Assembly (NCBI GenBank): GCA_030041045.1
Contig: JASHOQ010000084.1
Span: 1 to 50,819, forward strand
DNA length: 50,819 nucleotides
Direction: 5' to 3'
Source of the DNA: Acidobacteriaceae bacterium
GTDB taxonomy: Bacteria > Acidobacteriota > Terriglobia > Terriglobales > Acidobacteriaceae
Part shown: piece by piece, positions 27,780 to 36,107 of the stretch
How positions within the stretch are numbered: position 1 is the first letter of the stretch
Layout: each line of letters begins with the position of its first letter
Notes under the pieces: generated by a model
Seen by the model: only the letters and a program-made list of their open reading frames with translations
Told to the model about the DNA's origin: nothing
Databases searched by the model: none
Position numbers and translations under genes: made by a program

Positions 27780-28922
27780 TTAACGGCAACTCGGCGGCGG
27801 ATAGCTGATTACGCTGATGCTCTCACCGTTCACCGCAAAGACGCCGGTTCCACTGGCGCCTGAAACCGAGTCCAAACTGCCATCGGGATTGATGCGTAGT
27901 CCAGTCACGACGGGCTCTGAGGGAAACGTGGTGTAGTAGAGGTAATCGCCGCGAGCCGTGATCGCTATGCCTCCCAGCCAGACATCGGTGTTGAACGGTG
28001 AATTATTGGCTTGAGACAATGCGCCCTCCCGGCCAACGGCAAACGACGTAAGGTCGCCCGAAAAGCTGTCGGAAGTGAACACAAATCTCCCATCAGGGCT
28101 GATCGCTAAATCCCAGCTGTTCGGCCCATTGCCGGCGGCGCCATTATAGAAAGGGGATCCGGCCACTGGAGTCGGAGCGCCGTCCATGGACATGATGTAC
28201 GCGTCGTCGTACGCGGAACCGTTATCCGCGGTAAACACCAGGTTGCTGGCGCAATTGCTGCGAATGTCGGAAACGCTCGCGTTCGCCGCAAACGGCGAGC
28301 CAGGCACCTGTGCGATCGCGCCGGAGCCGGCAATGGCAAAGACCTCAAGCGGTCCTTGAACACCCTGGTTCGACTGTCCTCCGGCAAGGAGAAATTTGCC
28401 ATTGGCAGTCACATTGAGTCCGTTAATGTTTGCGTCAGCCGCAAACGGCGAGTTCGCGATCTCTGTCAATGCGCCGGCCTCCGGAGAGACCGCGTACACG
28501 TGGATAACCGTATTGCCCGAGTTGGTGAGGAAAAGAAAATGGCTATCGGGGCTTGCTGCCATGTCATAGGTGCCCGTGCTGTCATTGAGAACAGGGAACG
28601 GCGATCCCGTGATGGGCGTGAGATTGCCCGTCGAGGGATCAATTCTCAGTCCGCTTACCGAAGGATCTCCGCCGTTGGCCGCATAAAGGACCGGCCCGGC
28701 ATGCGTGTACACGATGGCCATGCTTTCCATCGGGGAATCATATCCCTGGCCGCCTGTTGTAATGGGCGAGCTGGCAATCTGCGTCAGGCTTCCGTCGGCA
28801 TTGATCTGGAATGCGGAAATATCATTGGGTGAACTCTGGTTGTTGAGATAGACAAAGCGGTTTTGCGCGTTTCCACCGGCTGCAAACAGAAACACGCTGG
28901 CGAGGACAATTAAGAATCGCAT
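27780..28922 (-). CDS. Secreted lactonase-like seven-bladed beta-propeller protein
   Basis: A 380-residue exported protein: signal peptide MRFLIVLASVFLFAAGGNAQ, then propeller repeats of the 6-phosphogluconolactonase/lactonase type (FVYLNNQSSPNDISAFQINADGSL in part, AASPDSHFLFLTNSGNTVIHVYAV in part, AISPDGRFVFTSDSFSGDLTSFAV in part, each a 'S-DG-F-(Y/F)--N------V' blade). Most acidobacterial members have no proven enzyme activity, so a structural or lactonase role both remain possible. The gene runs toward the GyrI-like gene; no terminator was found between them. Confidence 0.85.
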   Translation of the reverse strand: MRFLIVLASVFLFAAGGNAQNRFVYLNNQSSPNDISAFQINADGSLTQIASSPITTGGQGYDSPMESMAIVYTHAGPVLYAANGGDPSVSGLRIDPSTGNLTPITGSPFPVLNDSTGTYDMAASPDSHFLFLTNSGNTVIHVYAVSPEAGALTEIANSPFAADANINGLNVTANGKFLLAGGQSNQGVQGPLEVFAIAGSGAIAQVPGSPFAANASVSDIRSNCASNLVFTADNGSAYDDAYIMSMDGAPTPVAGSPFYNGAAGNGPNSWDLAISPDGRFVFTSDSFSGDLTSFAVGREGALSQANNSPFNTDVWLGGIAITARGDYLYYTTFPSEPVVTGLRINPDGSLDSVSGASGTGVFAVNGESISVISYPPPSCR

Positions 28923-29235
28923 GAGCTGCTCCGTGGTTGGAGTTGGATGCTTGCTCGAACCTTAAGAATTGGGCCGCACATTCCGGCCCGGGCAGCACGG
29001 CTCAATTGCAGAAGCGGGCCAATTTACGTCCAGAGTGTGCTGACCCTGCGTATTGGATTGAGAGTGGTATTTCGCGAGTTGCCATCCGGTTGGTTAAAAC
29101 ATGTGCCAGCGGGGCACTCATCGACAGGATTTTCAGCCGTATGGTCGGCCATGTGTTCCGCATGGAAAAGCACGGTCACACGGCAATGTAAGTGCAGGCA
29201 ACTTTCTGGCATTTTCTGTTCTTCTGGCTTCTCTC
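28923..29235. other. Gene-free stretch before a truncated glycosidase
   Basis: Holds the promoter region of the divergent lactonase-like gene and sequence of no recognisable content. The frame of the downstream cellulase-like fragment is open back to about 29101 but shows no family similarity before 29236. Confidence 0.45.
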
Positions 29236-29892
29236 ATGAGTCAAGAGGCTATTGATCTGATTGAAAACTGGTTTTGCTGCGAGTTGAACATTGACAATGT
29301 GAAACGGACATATCGCCAGCAGTTCATGCGGTATCAGGAGATGCCGCTGCTGTTTTCGGTGGCGACGGGCAACATGCAGAGCTTCTTCGAGCACGACCTG
29401 AGTTACTTCGACCTTCTCGACCCGCACATCTGGATGGCGCAGCAGAACGGTGGCGAGTTCTACCGTCAGTGCGGCTACGCGTACGAGCGCTTCGACGCAA
29501 AGGGCTACACGAACCTGAGCCTGAAGGCAGCGGATGCATACCGGGCGCGGCCGGAGTACTGGCAAAAGGGGCTGGTGAACGGAATCGACAGTTTCGCTGA
29601 GGTATCACGGAAGATCGGCACGCCACTGATCACGACGGAGTGCTGGGGTGTGGTGGACTACAAAGACTGGCCGCTGCTTACGTGGGACTGGGTGCAGGAG
29701 CTATGCATGCTCGGGGCACAGCATGCTGCCTCGACGGAGAGGTGGCTGGCGATGGCAAGCAGCAACTTCTGCGAGCCGCAGTTTGTGGGCATGTGGCGGG
29801 ATAAGCTGTGGCACCAACAGGTGATGGCGATCATCCGCTCGGCGGAATTCGCGCCTGAACTGCGGCAGGGAAGACTGTACAGGCGGTTGTGA
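29236..29892 (+). pseudogene. 5'-truncated cellulase-like (sugar-binding) glycosidase gene
   Basis: About 218 residues match the C-terminal half of 'cellulase-like' glycoside hydrolase clan A proteins: LIENWFCCELNIDNV, FDLLDPHIWMAQ, FYRQCGYAYERF, YWQKGLVNGID, TPLITTECWGVVDYKDWP in short blocks (TECWG carries the catalytic Glu), SNFCEPQFVGMW. Full-length relatives are around 400-450 residues with a first half that contains the acid/base Glu. That half is absent here, so I treat it as a remnant. The ATG at 29236 has no obvious ribosome site. Confidence 0.7.
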
Positions 29893-30192
29893 CCTGAAGG
29901 GTTTCGATGATCCCATCTTCACTGAAGTCACTTTGCGCAAGCCCGCCCGGTCATCCGCCAGGTACGCTCCGGGTTCAATCTTGTGCAATATCCGGTTAGC
30001 CGGTATCCGTTGGCGAACCGCCATCGCTCCGCAAGCCACAATACTTGAAGATTGAGCGGCAAATCTCCACCCTTTGGTTGATGCTTGTCTTTTTCGAACT
30101 TCGGTACAGTTACCGAGACGCTCGGTCCGGTTGCCGGCCGCACCTGAGATTTATCGATCTCCACGCAGTGCATTGCATTCTGACGAGTCGCT
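29893..30192. other. Intergenic, no supported gene
   Basis: I see nothing coding in it. It must contain the promoter of the flavin halogenase-like gene; no clear hexamers were found. Confidence 0.4.
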
Positions 30193-31581
30193 ATGGCAGA
30201 GTCGCCGCAGGAAAAGTTCGTCGTGCTCGAAAGCGATGCAGTCGTCGTCGGAGGCGGTTTATCGGGGACAACGGCAGCCATCCATCTGGCGCGCAGCGGA
30301 TTTCGCGTCATCTGCATCGAACCGCGCACAGAGTTTGCCAATACAGTTGGCGAATCGCTCGACTGGTCGGCTCCCGATCTGCTCGCCAACCTGGGTCTGC
30401 CCATGGAAGACCTGATCTCGGCCGAGGCAGCTACCTGGAAGCGGCACATCACCGTAGTCGATGACGGCGGCGGCAGAAGAGAGTATCTGCCCGGCGCCTG
30501 GCTTGCTGAATCCCCATGGAACGTGGAAATTCGCACGCTGCACCTGGACCGCGACCGCACGGATGCCCGTTTGCGCGAGACGGCGCGTCAACTGGGCGTA
30601 ACCACTCTCCACGAGCGTGTAGCAGATTTCGCCATTCTGGATGAGTCGAATCCTCGAAGCCGGCGCGTCCTTGGGCTCCGGACTGCACAAGGGACATTTG
30701 TCCGCGGCTCATGGTTCATCGACGCATCCGGCGGCGACGCAAGCCTGCTCGGCAGGCGCTTTGGCCTCAAGTCGGTCGCTTATGGTCCGCGCAAAGTGGC
30801 CATCTGGTCACATGTGTTCACAAAGCAATGGGTAGAAGGCACTACGCTCTACATGATCAGTCCGCCCGGCGAATATATGGAGTGGATCTGGGAGATTCCC
30901 ATCCGGCCTGAAGTGAGCAGCATCGGATATATTGCTTCGGGTTGGAGCGTAAAGCGGCAACGCGCTGGCGGGCATGGCACGCCGCAGATCCTCGAACGCC
31001 AGTGCCATCGGTTTCCGCGCCTGCGGGAAATTGTGGATGAATCCGGGCTGCCCGAGGTTGGCACCACGACATTTCTCTGCCGCACCTATGAGCAGGTATG
31101 CGGAACCAATTGGGTGATCATCGGTGAAGCAGCCTCTCAATCCGATCCCATCACGGGCAATGGCGTAACCGCCGCGCTGCGCCACGCGGATGAAGCATCG
31201 GCTTTGATTTCGAAATACCGTCACCGCGGTACCATTCCGGCATTTGCCAGGGCGGTTTACAATCTGCGCGTTTCAGCGGTAGGCCGCTTTTTCAATAGCC
31301 TCATCGAGAAGCTCTTCTATCAGCCCACACTGCGTGATCGCCTTGGCCTGTTCGGCACAGCGCGCATCTACACTGTGCCCGCATGGCTGATGAATCTGAT
31401 CTACACGCGCACTCGCCCCCGCGGCTCCTTCGGCCGGACCCTCGCCCTTGCATGGTTGATGACCGCCGTCCGCGCCGTAACCTGGGCGGCGTTTCGCACC
31501 GCCACTGTTTTCTTTGGCGATCCGGCCATTCAGTCGGCCCGCCGTTCAATCTCTCGCTCGGAGCGGATCTATGCACTGTAG
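30193..31581 (+). CDS. FAD-dependent oxidoreductase of the tryptophan-halogenase-like group
   Basis: A 462-residue flavoprotein. The Rossmann motif GGGLSGTTAAIHLARSG (about residue 20) binds FAD, followed by a Glu-containing strand end (VICIEPR), a mid-protein FIDASGGDASLLGRR block and a second FAD block IIGEAASQSDPITGNGV near residue 315. The 'ASG.....GR' and 'GEA....P--G-G' pattern fits halogenase and geranylgeranyl-reductase-like monooxygenases. I do not see the WxWxIP motif exactly, but MEWIWEIPI near residue 235 is a recognisable W-x-W-x-I-P match (WIWEIP). So a halogenase or related hydroxylase is likely. Its 3' end overlaps the next gene by 11 bases. Confidence 0.8.
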   Translation: MAESPQEKFVVLESDAVVVGGGLSGTTAAIHLARSGFRVICIEPRTEFANTVGESLDWSAPDLLANLGLPMEDLISAEAATWKRHITVVDDGGGRREYLPGAWLAESPWNVEIRTLHLDRDRTDARLRETARQLGVTTLHERVADFAILDESNPRSRRVLGLRTAQGTFVRGSWFIDASGGDASLLGRRFGLKSVAYGPRKVAIWSHVFTKQWVEGTTLYMISPPGEYMEWIWEIPIRPEVSSIGYIASGWSVKRQRAGGHGTPQILERQCHRFPRLREIVDESGLPEVGTTTFLCRTYEQVCGTNWVIIGEAASQSDPITGNGVTAALRHADEASALISKYRHRGTIPAFARAVYNLRVSAVGRFFNSLIEKLFYQPTLRDRLGLFGTARIYTVPAWLMNLIYTRTRPRGSFGRTLALAWLMTAVRAVTWAAFRTATVFFGDPAIQSARRSISRSERIYAL

Positions 31582-32449
31582 CTCGCGCGGGAAGGGCGAA
31601 AATGTCCTTTTCCTTCACGGCATGCCTACCAACGGCAGGCTCTGGGACGGCGTGGTTCGCGAGCTCTCATCTCAATTCCGGTGTTTCACGGTCGACCTGC
31701 CCGGCATGGGCAAAACCCCATTCTTGCCTTACAGCCCGTCTTACTTCGAGCAGGTAGCCGCGCAGATAGAAGAAGTCCGCACGCGCAATCGAGTGCAGCG
31801 CTGGCACATCGTCGGTCACGACGGTGGCTGCGCCGCGGCAGTCAACTATGCCCATCTGTTTCCCAAACGGGTTGGCGGCATGGCGCTGCTTTCGCCTGCC
31901 ATTTTCCCCGACCTCAGGCCCTTCTTCCTGCTCGAGGTTCTGCGCAAGCCCATCCTCGGCGAAGTCATGGCTCCTCTTGTGCATTCACTGTTCTGGCACG
32001 TTGCCATGAACCGCGCGATTCCCGGCGCACACCATGAATCCCAGAGAGGCAGCTTCTTGGAGAATTTCTCAGGCGTCATGGGGCCGTGGAAACTCATGCG
32101 GCTGGTGCGTTGGGGCAAGCCGGAAGTCTTGCTTCAGCACACTCCATCGATCTTGAAGAAGCTGGTGTGTCCAACCCTGGTGATGCATGGCTCACGTGAC
32201 GTCCTGCCGGAGTCTTTCTCCAGGCGAGCAGCAAACCTTATCGAGAATGCGCAACTGGTCACATTGGATTCCGGACACTTTATCCCGCTCGAGCAATCCA
32301 TCGCAGTCGCTCGGAGTCTTTGGGCACACTTCAGTTCCCGGCTTACGAAACAAGCGGAAGACGTTTCGCCGTACCAGAGCATTGAGCCATGCATTCGACC
32401 TGCCAAAGCGAGTCAGATTGACCTGGTTCCGGTAACTGCGGCGCGATGA
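31571..32449 (+). CDS. Alpha/beta hydrolase with Asp nucleophile (dehalogenase/epoxide hydrolase-like)
   Basis: A 292-residue alpha/beta hydrolase. The oxyanion motif HGMPTNGRLW is near residue 15, the nucleophile elbow reads GHDGGCAAA near residue 80, the acid is in MHGSRDVLP, and the catalytic His in DSGHFIPLE. Asp instead of Ser at the elbow places it with haloalkane dehalogenases, fluoroacetate dehalogenases and epoxide hydrolases. The ATG at 31571 overlaps the halogenase-like gene, so the two are co-translated. A carbon-halogen or epoxide substrate made by the flavoenzyme is an attractive guess, not shown. Confidence 0.85.
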   Translation: MHCSSRGKGENVLFLHGMPTNGRLWDGVVRELSSQFRCFTVDLPGMGKTPFLPYSPSYFEQVAAQIEEVRTRNRVQRWHIVGHDGGCAAAVNYAHLFPKRVGGMALLSPAIFPDLRPFFLLEVLRKPILGEVMAPLVHSLFWHVAMNRAIPGAHHESQRGSFLENFSGVMGPWKLMRLVRWGKPEVLLQHTPSILKKLVCPTLVMHGSRDVLPESFSRRAANLIENAQLVTLDSGHFIPLEQSIAVARSLWAHFSSRLTKQAEDVSPYQSIEPCIRPAKASQIDLVPVTAAR

Positions 32450-32478
32450 CTGTTCAATAAATCTCTTACAGTCTGTGA

Positions 32479-32688
32479 TTGCACCTGGACATTGCGGATC
32501 ATCTCCACGAAATTGTGAGCCTTCTCATCTTTCAAATCTTTGTCGTGTCGCTCCTAAGCCTGCTCTGCGGGCGCCTGGCGCGCCTGTTGGGGCAGGCCCG
32601 CGTAATCGGAGAGATCTTCGGCGGCATTCTGATCGGCAATCGGAATCCCCAGTGTTCCGGCGCAGAGAGATTACGGTTTCGGAAGTAG
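32479..32688 (+). pseudogene. 5' fragment of a cation:proton antiporter gene (CPA2 type)
   Basis: A 69-codon frame from a TTG at 32479. Residues ~14-52 (LLIFQIFVVSLLSLLCGRLA, then QARVIGEIFGGILIG) match the first helix and the conserved 'Q-RVIGEI-AGI-LGP' of KefB/NapA-type antiporters. After ILIG the similarity stops, unrelated residues follow and a TAG ends the frame. A full gene would need about 400 or more codons. It is a remnant left at a rearrangement point, just before the selenoprotein genes. Confidence 0.7.
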
Positions 32689-32750
32689 AACTTCCGCGCA
32701 AGTGAAATAGCCCGCGCTGGGATTGTTCGACAAGCCTCTGATACGGCGGA

Positions 32751-33494
32751 TTACTTCGGACTGACGGAGTTTTTGATCGCGGCGGCCAAAAGGCCGGGAT
32801 CGAAGCCAAATGGACCGGGCTTGCTCTTGTAAAGCACGCGGCCTCCGGGAGCGATCAGATATAACCGGTCGGGCCAGGCGGTGTACGCCGTCTCAACACG
32901 GTTGTCGAATCCGTCGACCAGGGCCGGGAACTTGATTCCGAGCTTGCGCACGCACGCGCCGGCTACATTGAATCTCTCCGCTTCGTTTTTCGGGCTGGCG
33001 AAGAGCACGTGCTCGCGCACATTGGATTGCATCTCCCACACGTCGGTCGGATGAGCCTCAAGGATATAGACGGCGTAGAATGCCACCTTATCCTTGTATT
33101 GGTCTGCCAGTTTGTTCAGGGCGGGAACCTCCCGCCGAAATGGCGGTCAGGTATAGCTCCCGAAGACCAGAACGACCGGCTTTGACGCCCAAAGGGAGGC
33201 GAGTTGTACCGGGTCCTGCGTGTGAAGCATTTCGACGGTGAAGTCGGGCGCCGCGTCGCCTGGATTCACATGGCCGAAACGAGCCTGTGTCCACATGGTT
33301 TCGAACGGAAACAGGAAATACGCCGGCATCGGCATGTGCATCATCACATGGCCGAACACTTCAGGGGGCTGGTGCATAGCCCAGTCGACAAAGGAGAGAA
33401 AGCCCAGCCAGAGGACGAAGAGCGCGCCCACGGAACGCAGCACCCAGCGATTTTGCAGCCAGCGCTTTATGGTTGCCTTCATCGCCACCCTCAC
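32751..33494 (-). CDS. Iodothyronine-deiodinase-like selenoprotein, membrane anchored (TGA = Sec)
   Basis: Read through one in-frame TGA (33149-33147), the frame gives 247 residues. An N-terminal helix (LRSVGALFVLWLGFLSFVDW, ~19-38) anchors it, then a thioredoxin-fold domain follows: GDAAPDFTVEML, VVLVFGSYT-U-PPF with U at 116, then YAVYILEAHPTDVW and the strand LYLIAPGGRVLYKSKPGPFGF in part. 'FGS-T-U-PPF' plus 'Y--EAHP-D-W' is the signature of type I-III deiodinases, down to the N-terminal anchor. Codons before and after the TGA stay in frame with no shift. A SECIS-like hairpin follows the TGA. The start is GTG at 33494 (overlapping the upstream stop) or ATG at 33482. The natural substrate is unknown; reductive dehalogenation or thiol redox are possible. 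Confidence 0.88.
33120..33136 (-). promoter_or_regulatory. Bacterial SECIS-like hairpin of the deiodinase-like gene
   Basis: Starting 11 bases after the TGA, the reverse strand reads GGCGGGAGGTTCCCGCC: a perfect 6-7-bp stem with the loop AGGTT. Bacterial SECIS elements need a stem whose apical loop has G in its first positions, 16-37 bases from the UGA; this loop lies at +17 to +21. It resembles the AGGUCU loop of the E. coli fdhF element. Confidence 0.75.
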
Positions 33495-34072
33495 TTTGTC
33501 ACAGCGTTCAATTCAAGATATCGCTGCGGCGGAATCCCGAAAGCGTCAGCGACGCGATTAAAGAATGCGAACATCGCAGTGATGTAAACGGCTTCTGCGA
33601 TTTGCGGATCAGTCCAGCCATGCTCGCGAAGTGCCTGTACGTCCTCAGGCGTGGTGCGATACGCGGCTTCGGTGACCTTGGTTACATAATCCAGAAGCGC
33701 GCGCTCAGGCTTGCTGAGTTCGGCTTCGTCCAGCTTACCGTCAACCAGCGCCTGTACCGTCTTCTCGTCAGCTCCCTGAACCCGCAGGAAGTAGGCATGC
33801 GAGTCCAGTCAATACGGGCAGCGATTCAGATACGAGACCCAGCTGGCAATGGCTTCCTTTTGACGCCGGGTTAAATGACCCTCGGAAAAATGCACCGTGT
33901 CGCTGAACTTCATCACTTCGCGCAAAAAATCGGGCCGGTGGCTGAAGCATTTGAGAATGCCCGGCACGTTCTGCCTGCCGGATTTGCGCCGCCACTCATC
34001 ATACACAGCAGCCACATCGCCGGTTGCATCCGCATCTTCAATGAGTTGGATCTTGGGTTTGGGGTCTTCCAT
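33491..34072 (-). CDS. AhpD-like (CMD-family) selenoprotein with CPYU active site (TGA = Sec)
   Basis: Read through one in-frame TGA (33811-33809) the frame gives 193 residues of the carboxymuconolactone decarboxylase/AhpD fold. The active site is YLNRCPY-U-LDSHA with Cys85 and Sec88, where relatives have CxxC followed by SH. After the TGA the fold continues without shift (FLRVQGADEKTVQAL, PQIAEAVYITAMFAFFNRVAD in part), and peroxidase-type proteins of this length end in 'FNR-ADA-GI'. So the TGA is not decay. It is probably a thiol/selenol peroxidase or disulfide reductase. The ATG at 34072 is taken for MEDPKPKIQL. Its true stop overlaps the deiodinase-like start (GTGA). Confidence 0.88.
33772..33791 (-). 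promoter_or_regulatory. Bacterial SECIS-like hairpin of the AhpD-like gene
   Basis: From 18 bases after the TGA the reverse strand reads CTTCCTG, loop CGGGTT, then CAGGGAG: a 7-bp stem with one G-T pair. The loop has G at its second to fourth positions and lies at +25 to +30 from the UGA, inside the range accepted for bacterial SECIS. Confidence 0.65.
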
Positions 34073-34099
34073 GGATCTGCGCCACAATCGATCACACAA

Positions 34100-34127
34100 A
34101 CTATATCATGGGAGGATTTTGGCCAAA
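34100..34127 (-). promoter_or_regulatory. Possible promoter for the two selenoprotein genes
   Basis: On the reverse strand TTTGGC (34127-34122), 16 bases, then TATAGT (34105-34100). The upstream box lies inside the perfect palindrome TTTTGGCCAAAA (34117-34128), which could be an operator. It is in the 103-bp gap between selB and the AhpD-like gene, so the selenoproteins may have their own control. Confidence 0.35.
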
Positions 34128-34175
34128 AACAAACTTTCGATGGATGTTCTCAGATCGGGGCCACGCGGCGGCGGG

Positions 34176-36107
34176 TTAGAGGACAACCCTCTGTTCGCCT
34201 TGTTTTTTCATGATCCTCTCCCTGTCGAGGTATTCGAGCAAGGGAATCGCGTACTTACGGGATACTCCGGTCAACTGCTTAAACCTCGAGACATCGATAG
34301 CCTGTCCGCGCATTCCCTCGAACTTCTGTTTCAACTCTGCCAGGGCGAATTGATGTACCAACAGGGAATCGTCACCCAGCCGAATAAGAGTCTTTTCGCG
34401 CAGGAGAATCGTGACCAGACGGCGCATTTCCGGCTGATCGATTCCCAATTCCGCGGCAAGTGCGGCGGGAGAAGGCGCCGCGAGCCCAGACGTCTTGAAC
34501 GCGCGAGCGACCGCTGACAATCTTTCCTGCTCTTGGGCCAATCGGGGAACGCTCGCTTCCGAGGGGAGCAGAAACTCGTTCCGTTTCTGGATCTTCTTTT
34601 CGTGTTCAAGAAGTTTCACCGCATGCTCAAAAACTTCTGCCCGGAGCCCTGTTCTGCTCCTCAACTCCGATCTTTTTGCATCGCTCACGCCGCTGTTCTG
34701 GAGAAGACTCTCGAATTCCCGGGCGACGATGTCGGTCGCCCCGCGGATTGCGTCGTGTGTAATCAAGAGATCGCTTGCGATCAACAAAAGACGCTGGTCC
34801 TGAATCATCGGTGCGAGCCGGGTTCGGATCGCATCCTGCTTCAGCCCCGTTTCCACTGTGAGCCCGGCAATAGAAATCCCCGAGGTTCCGCGCCGTAAGA
34901 TGCGAAACGCAAGTTGTTGATTGAGATCCGCATGACGGATTGGCTCCAGCCAGATTCTGGCTTTCGCTCGGCTCAATCGCTGCAGAGGGTGCGAGTCCAA
35001 CACCCGACCACCGCCAATGGTGGTGATTGGCGACCCGTGCCGAAGAACAAATCGATCTCCCGGCACAAGGACAATCGGCTTGCTCAGTCGCAGCCGAACC
35101 AGCCCGGGACCTCCTGCTCCGAGCGATCTGTATTCGTAAAGCGAAACGACAGCCATACACTCCGAAGCCAGTGCGTGAAAATGTATGCTGGCGCGGTGCT
35201 TCAGACTTGGCGCCCCCGGTAGAAGAGTTACCTCGGCGTCGATGGTGTCGACGGCGGCGATGGTCGATGGCTCAACTAATGTGTCGCCTCGCTGCAACTG
35301 CGCCGCTTCAATCCGCGCCAGGTTCAGCGCGGCGCGTGTTGCAGCACTCGCCTGTGTGGCTGCGGAGCCGTGCACCTGGATTCCCCGGACTTTGGCCATT
35401 CTTCCGCCGGGCTCAAGGGCGAGTTCCTGGCCCACGGAAACCGATCCTGACATCAGCGTGCCGGTGACAACGGCGCCGAAGCCCGTCATGGTGAAGGCGC
35501 GATCGATGGGAAGTCTGATTACGGAGTCGAAGCTTCTCGAAGGGACCAGGCCGGCAAGCGAACCCAGTGCACGCCGCAGATCGTCCATCCCTTCGCCGCT
35601 GCGTGCGCTTGCGGAGACGATCGGCGCAGACGCGAGAAACGTCGTGCTCAGGAATCGCTCGACCGCAACCCGAACCTCGCTCACCCTGTCCTGACTAACT
35701 GCGTCAATCTTGGTGAGAACTGTAAGGCCGCGCTCGATGCCGAGAATGGAGCAGATGGCGAGATGCTCCACCGTTTGTGGTTTCACGCCTTCTTCGGCGG
35801 AGACCACTAACAGAACAGCATCGATGCCGCCCACGCCTGCGAGCATGTTACGTACAAAGCGAGCGTGCCCGGGCACATCGATAAAACTCACCCGGACGGG
35901 CGATCCATCCGGGCCGTGAGCACTCATCGACGCAAATCCCAGATCAATGGTAATGCCGCGGCGCTTTTCTTCCGGCAACCGGTCGGTATCGATTCCGGTG
36001 AGGGCCCGAATCAGCGCAGTCTTGCCGTGGTCAATGTGACCGGCGGTTCCGATGACGACCGGCTTCTGAGGAGCAACGGACGTTGACGGCACGTCATCCA
36101 TGATCAA
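34176..36107 (-). CDS. selB: SelB, selenocysteine-specific elongation factor
   Basis: A 643-residue GTPase of normal SelB length. It has G1 in [19 protein letters not shown], split here as GHIDHGKT at ~22, the switch block [17 protein letters not shown] in part, G3 DVPGH, and G4 TKID. EF-Tu-like domains follow, with a typical SelB domain 4 and C-terminal winged helices (about 400-643) that bind the SECIS hairpin, for example [16 protein letters not shown] near the end. SelB brings Sec-tRNA to the ribosome at UGA codons with a SECIS. Its start overlaps the selA stop in an ATGA. It is followed by the two TGA-containing genes. Confidence 0.96.
   Translation of the reverse strand: MIMDDVPSTSVAPQKPVVIGTAGHIDHGKTALIRALTGIDTDRLPEEKRRGITIDLGFASMSAHGPDGSPVRVSFIDVPGHARFVRNMLAGVGGIDAVLLVVSAEEGVKPQTVEHLAICSILGIERGLTVLTKIDAVSQDRVSEVRVAVERFLSTTFLASAPIVSASARSGEGMDDLRRALGSLAGLVPSRSFDSVIRLPIDRAFTMTGFGAVVTGTLMSGSVSVGQELALEPGGRMAKVRGIQVHGSAATQASAATRAALNLARIEAAQLQRGDTLVEPSTIAAVDTIDAEVTLLPGAPSLKHRASIHFHALASECMAVVSLYEYRSLGAGGPGLVRLRLSKPIVLVPGDRFVLRHGSPITTIGGGRVLDSHPLQRLSRAKARIWLEPIRHADLNQQLAFRILRRGTSGISIAGLTVETGLKQDAIRTRLAPMIQDQRLLLIASDLLITHDAIRGATDIVAREFESLLQNSGVSDAKRSELRSRTGLRAEVFEHAVKLLEHEKKIQKRNEFLLPSEASVPRLAQEQERLSAVARAFKTSGLAAPSPAALAAELGIDQPEMRRLVTILLREKTLIRLGDDSLLVHQFALAELKQKFEGMRGQAIDVSRFKQLTGVSRKYAIPLLEYLDRERIMKKQGEQRVVL

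Noticed and set aside
32679..32695. Palindrome GGAAGTAGAACTTCC after the antiporter fragment, like the repeat ends at 9093 and 18936
   Set aside because: Similarity covers about 14 bases only and the palindrome differs from the repeat end; not enough for a third copy.
32751..34099. Four short ORFs read as two broken genes
   Set aside because: Both breaks are a single TGA in frame, at known Sec/Cys active-site positions, with hairpins behind them and sel genes upstream. Selenocysteine explains them better than decay.
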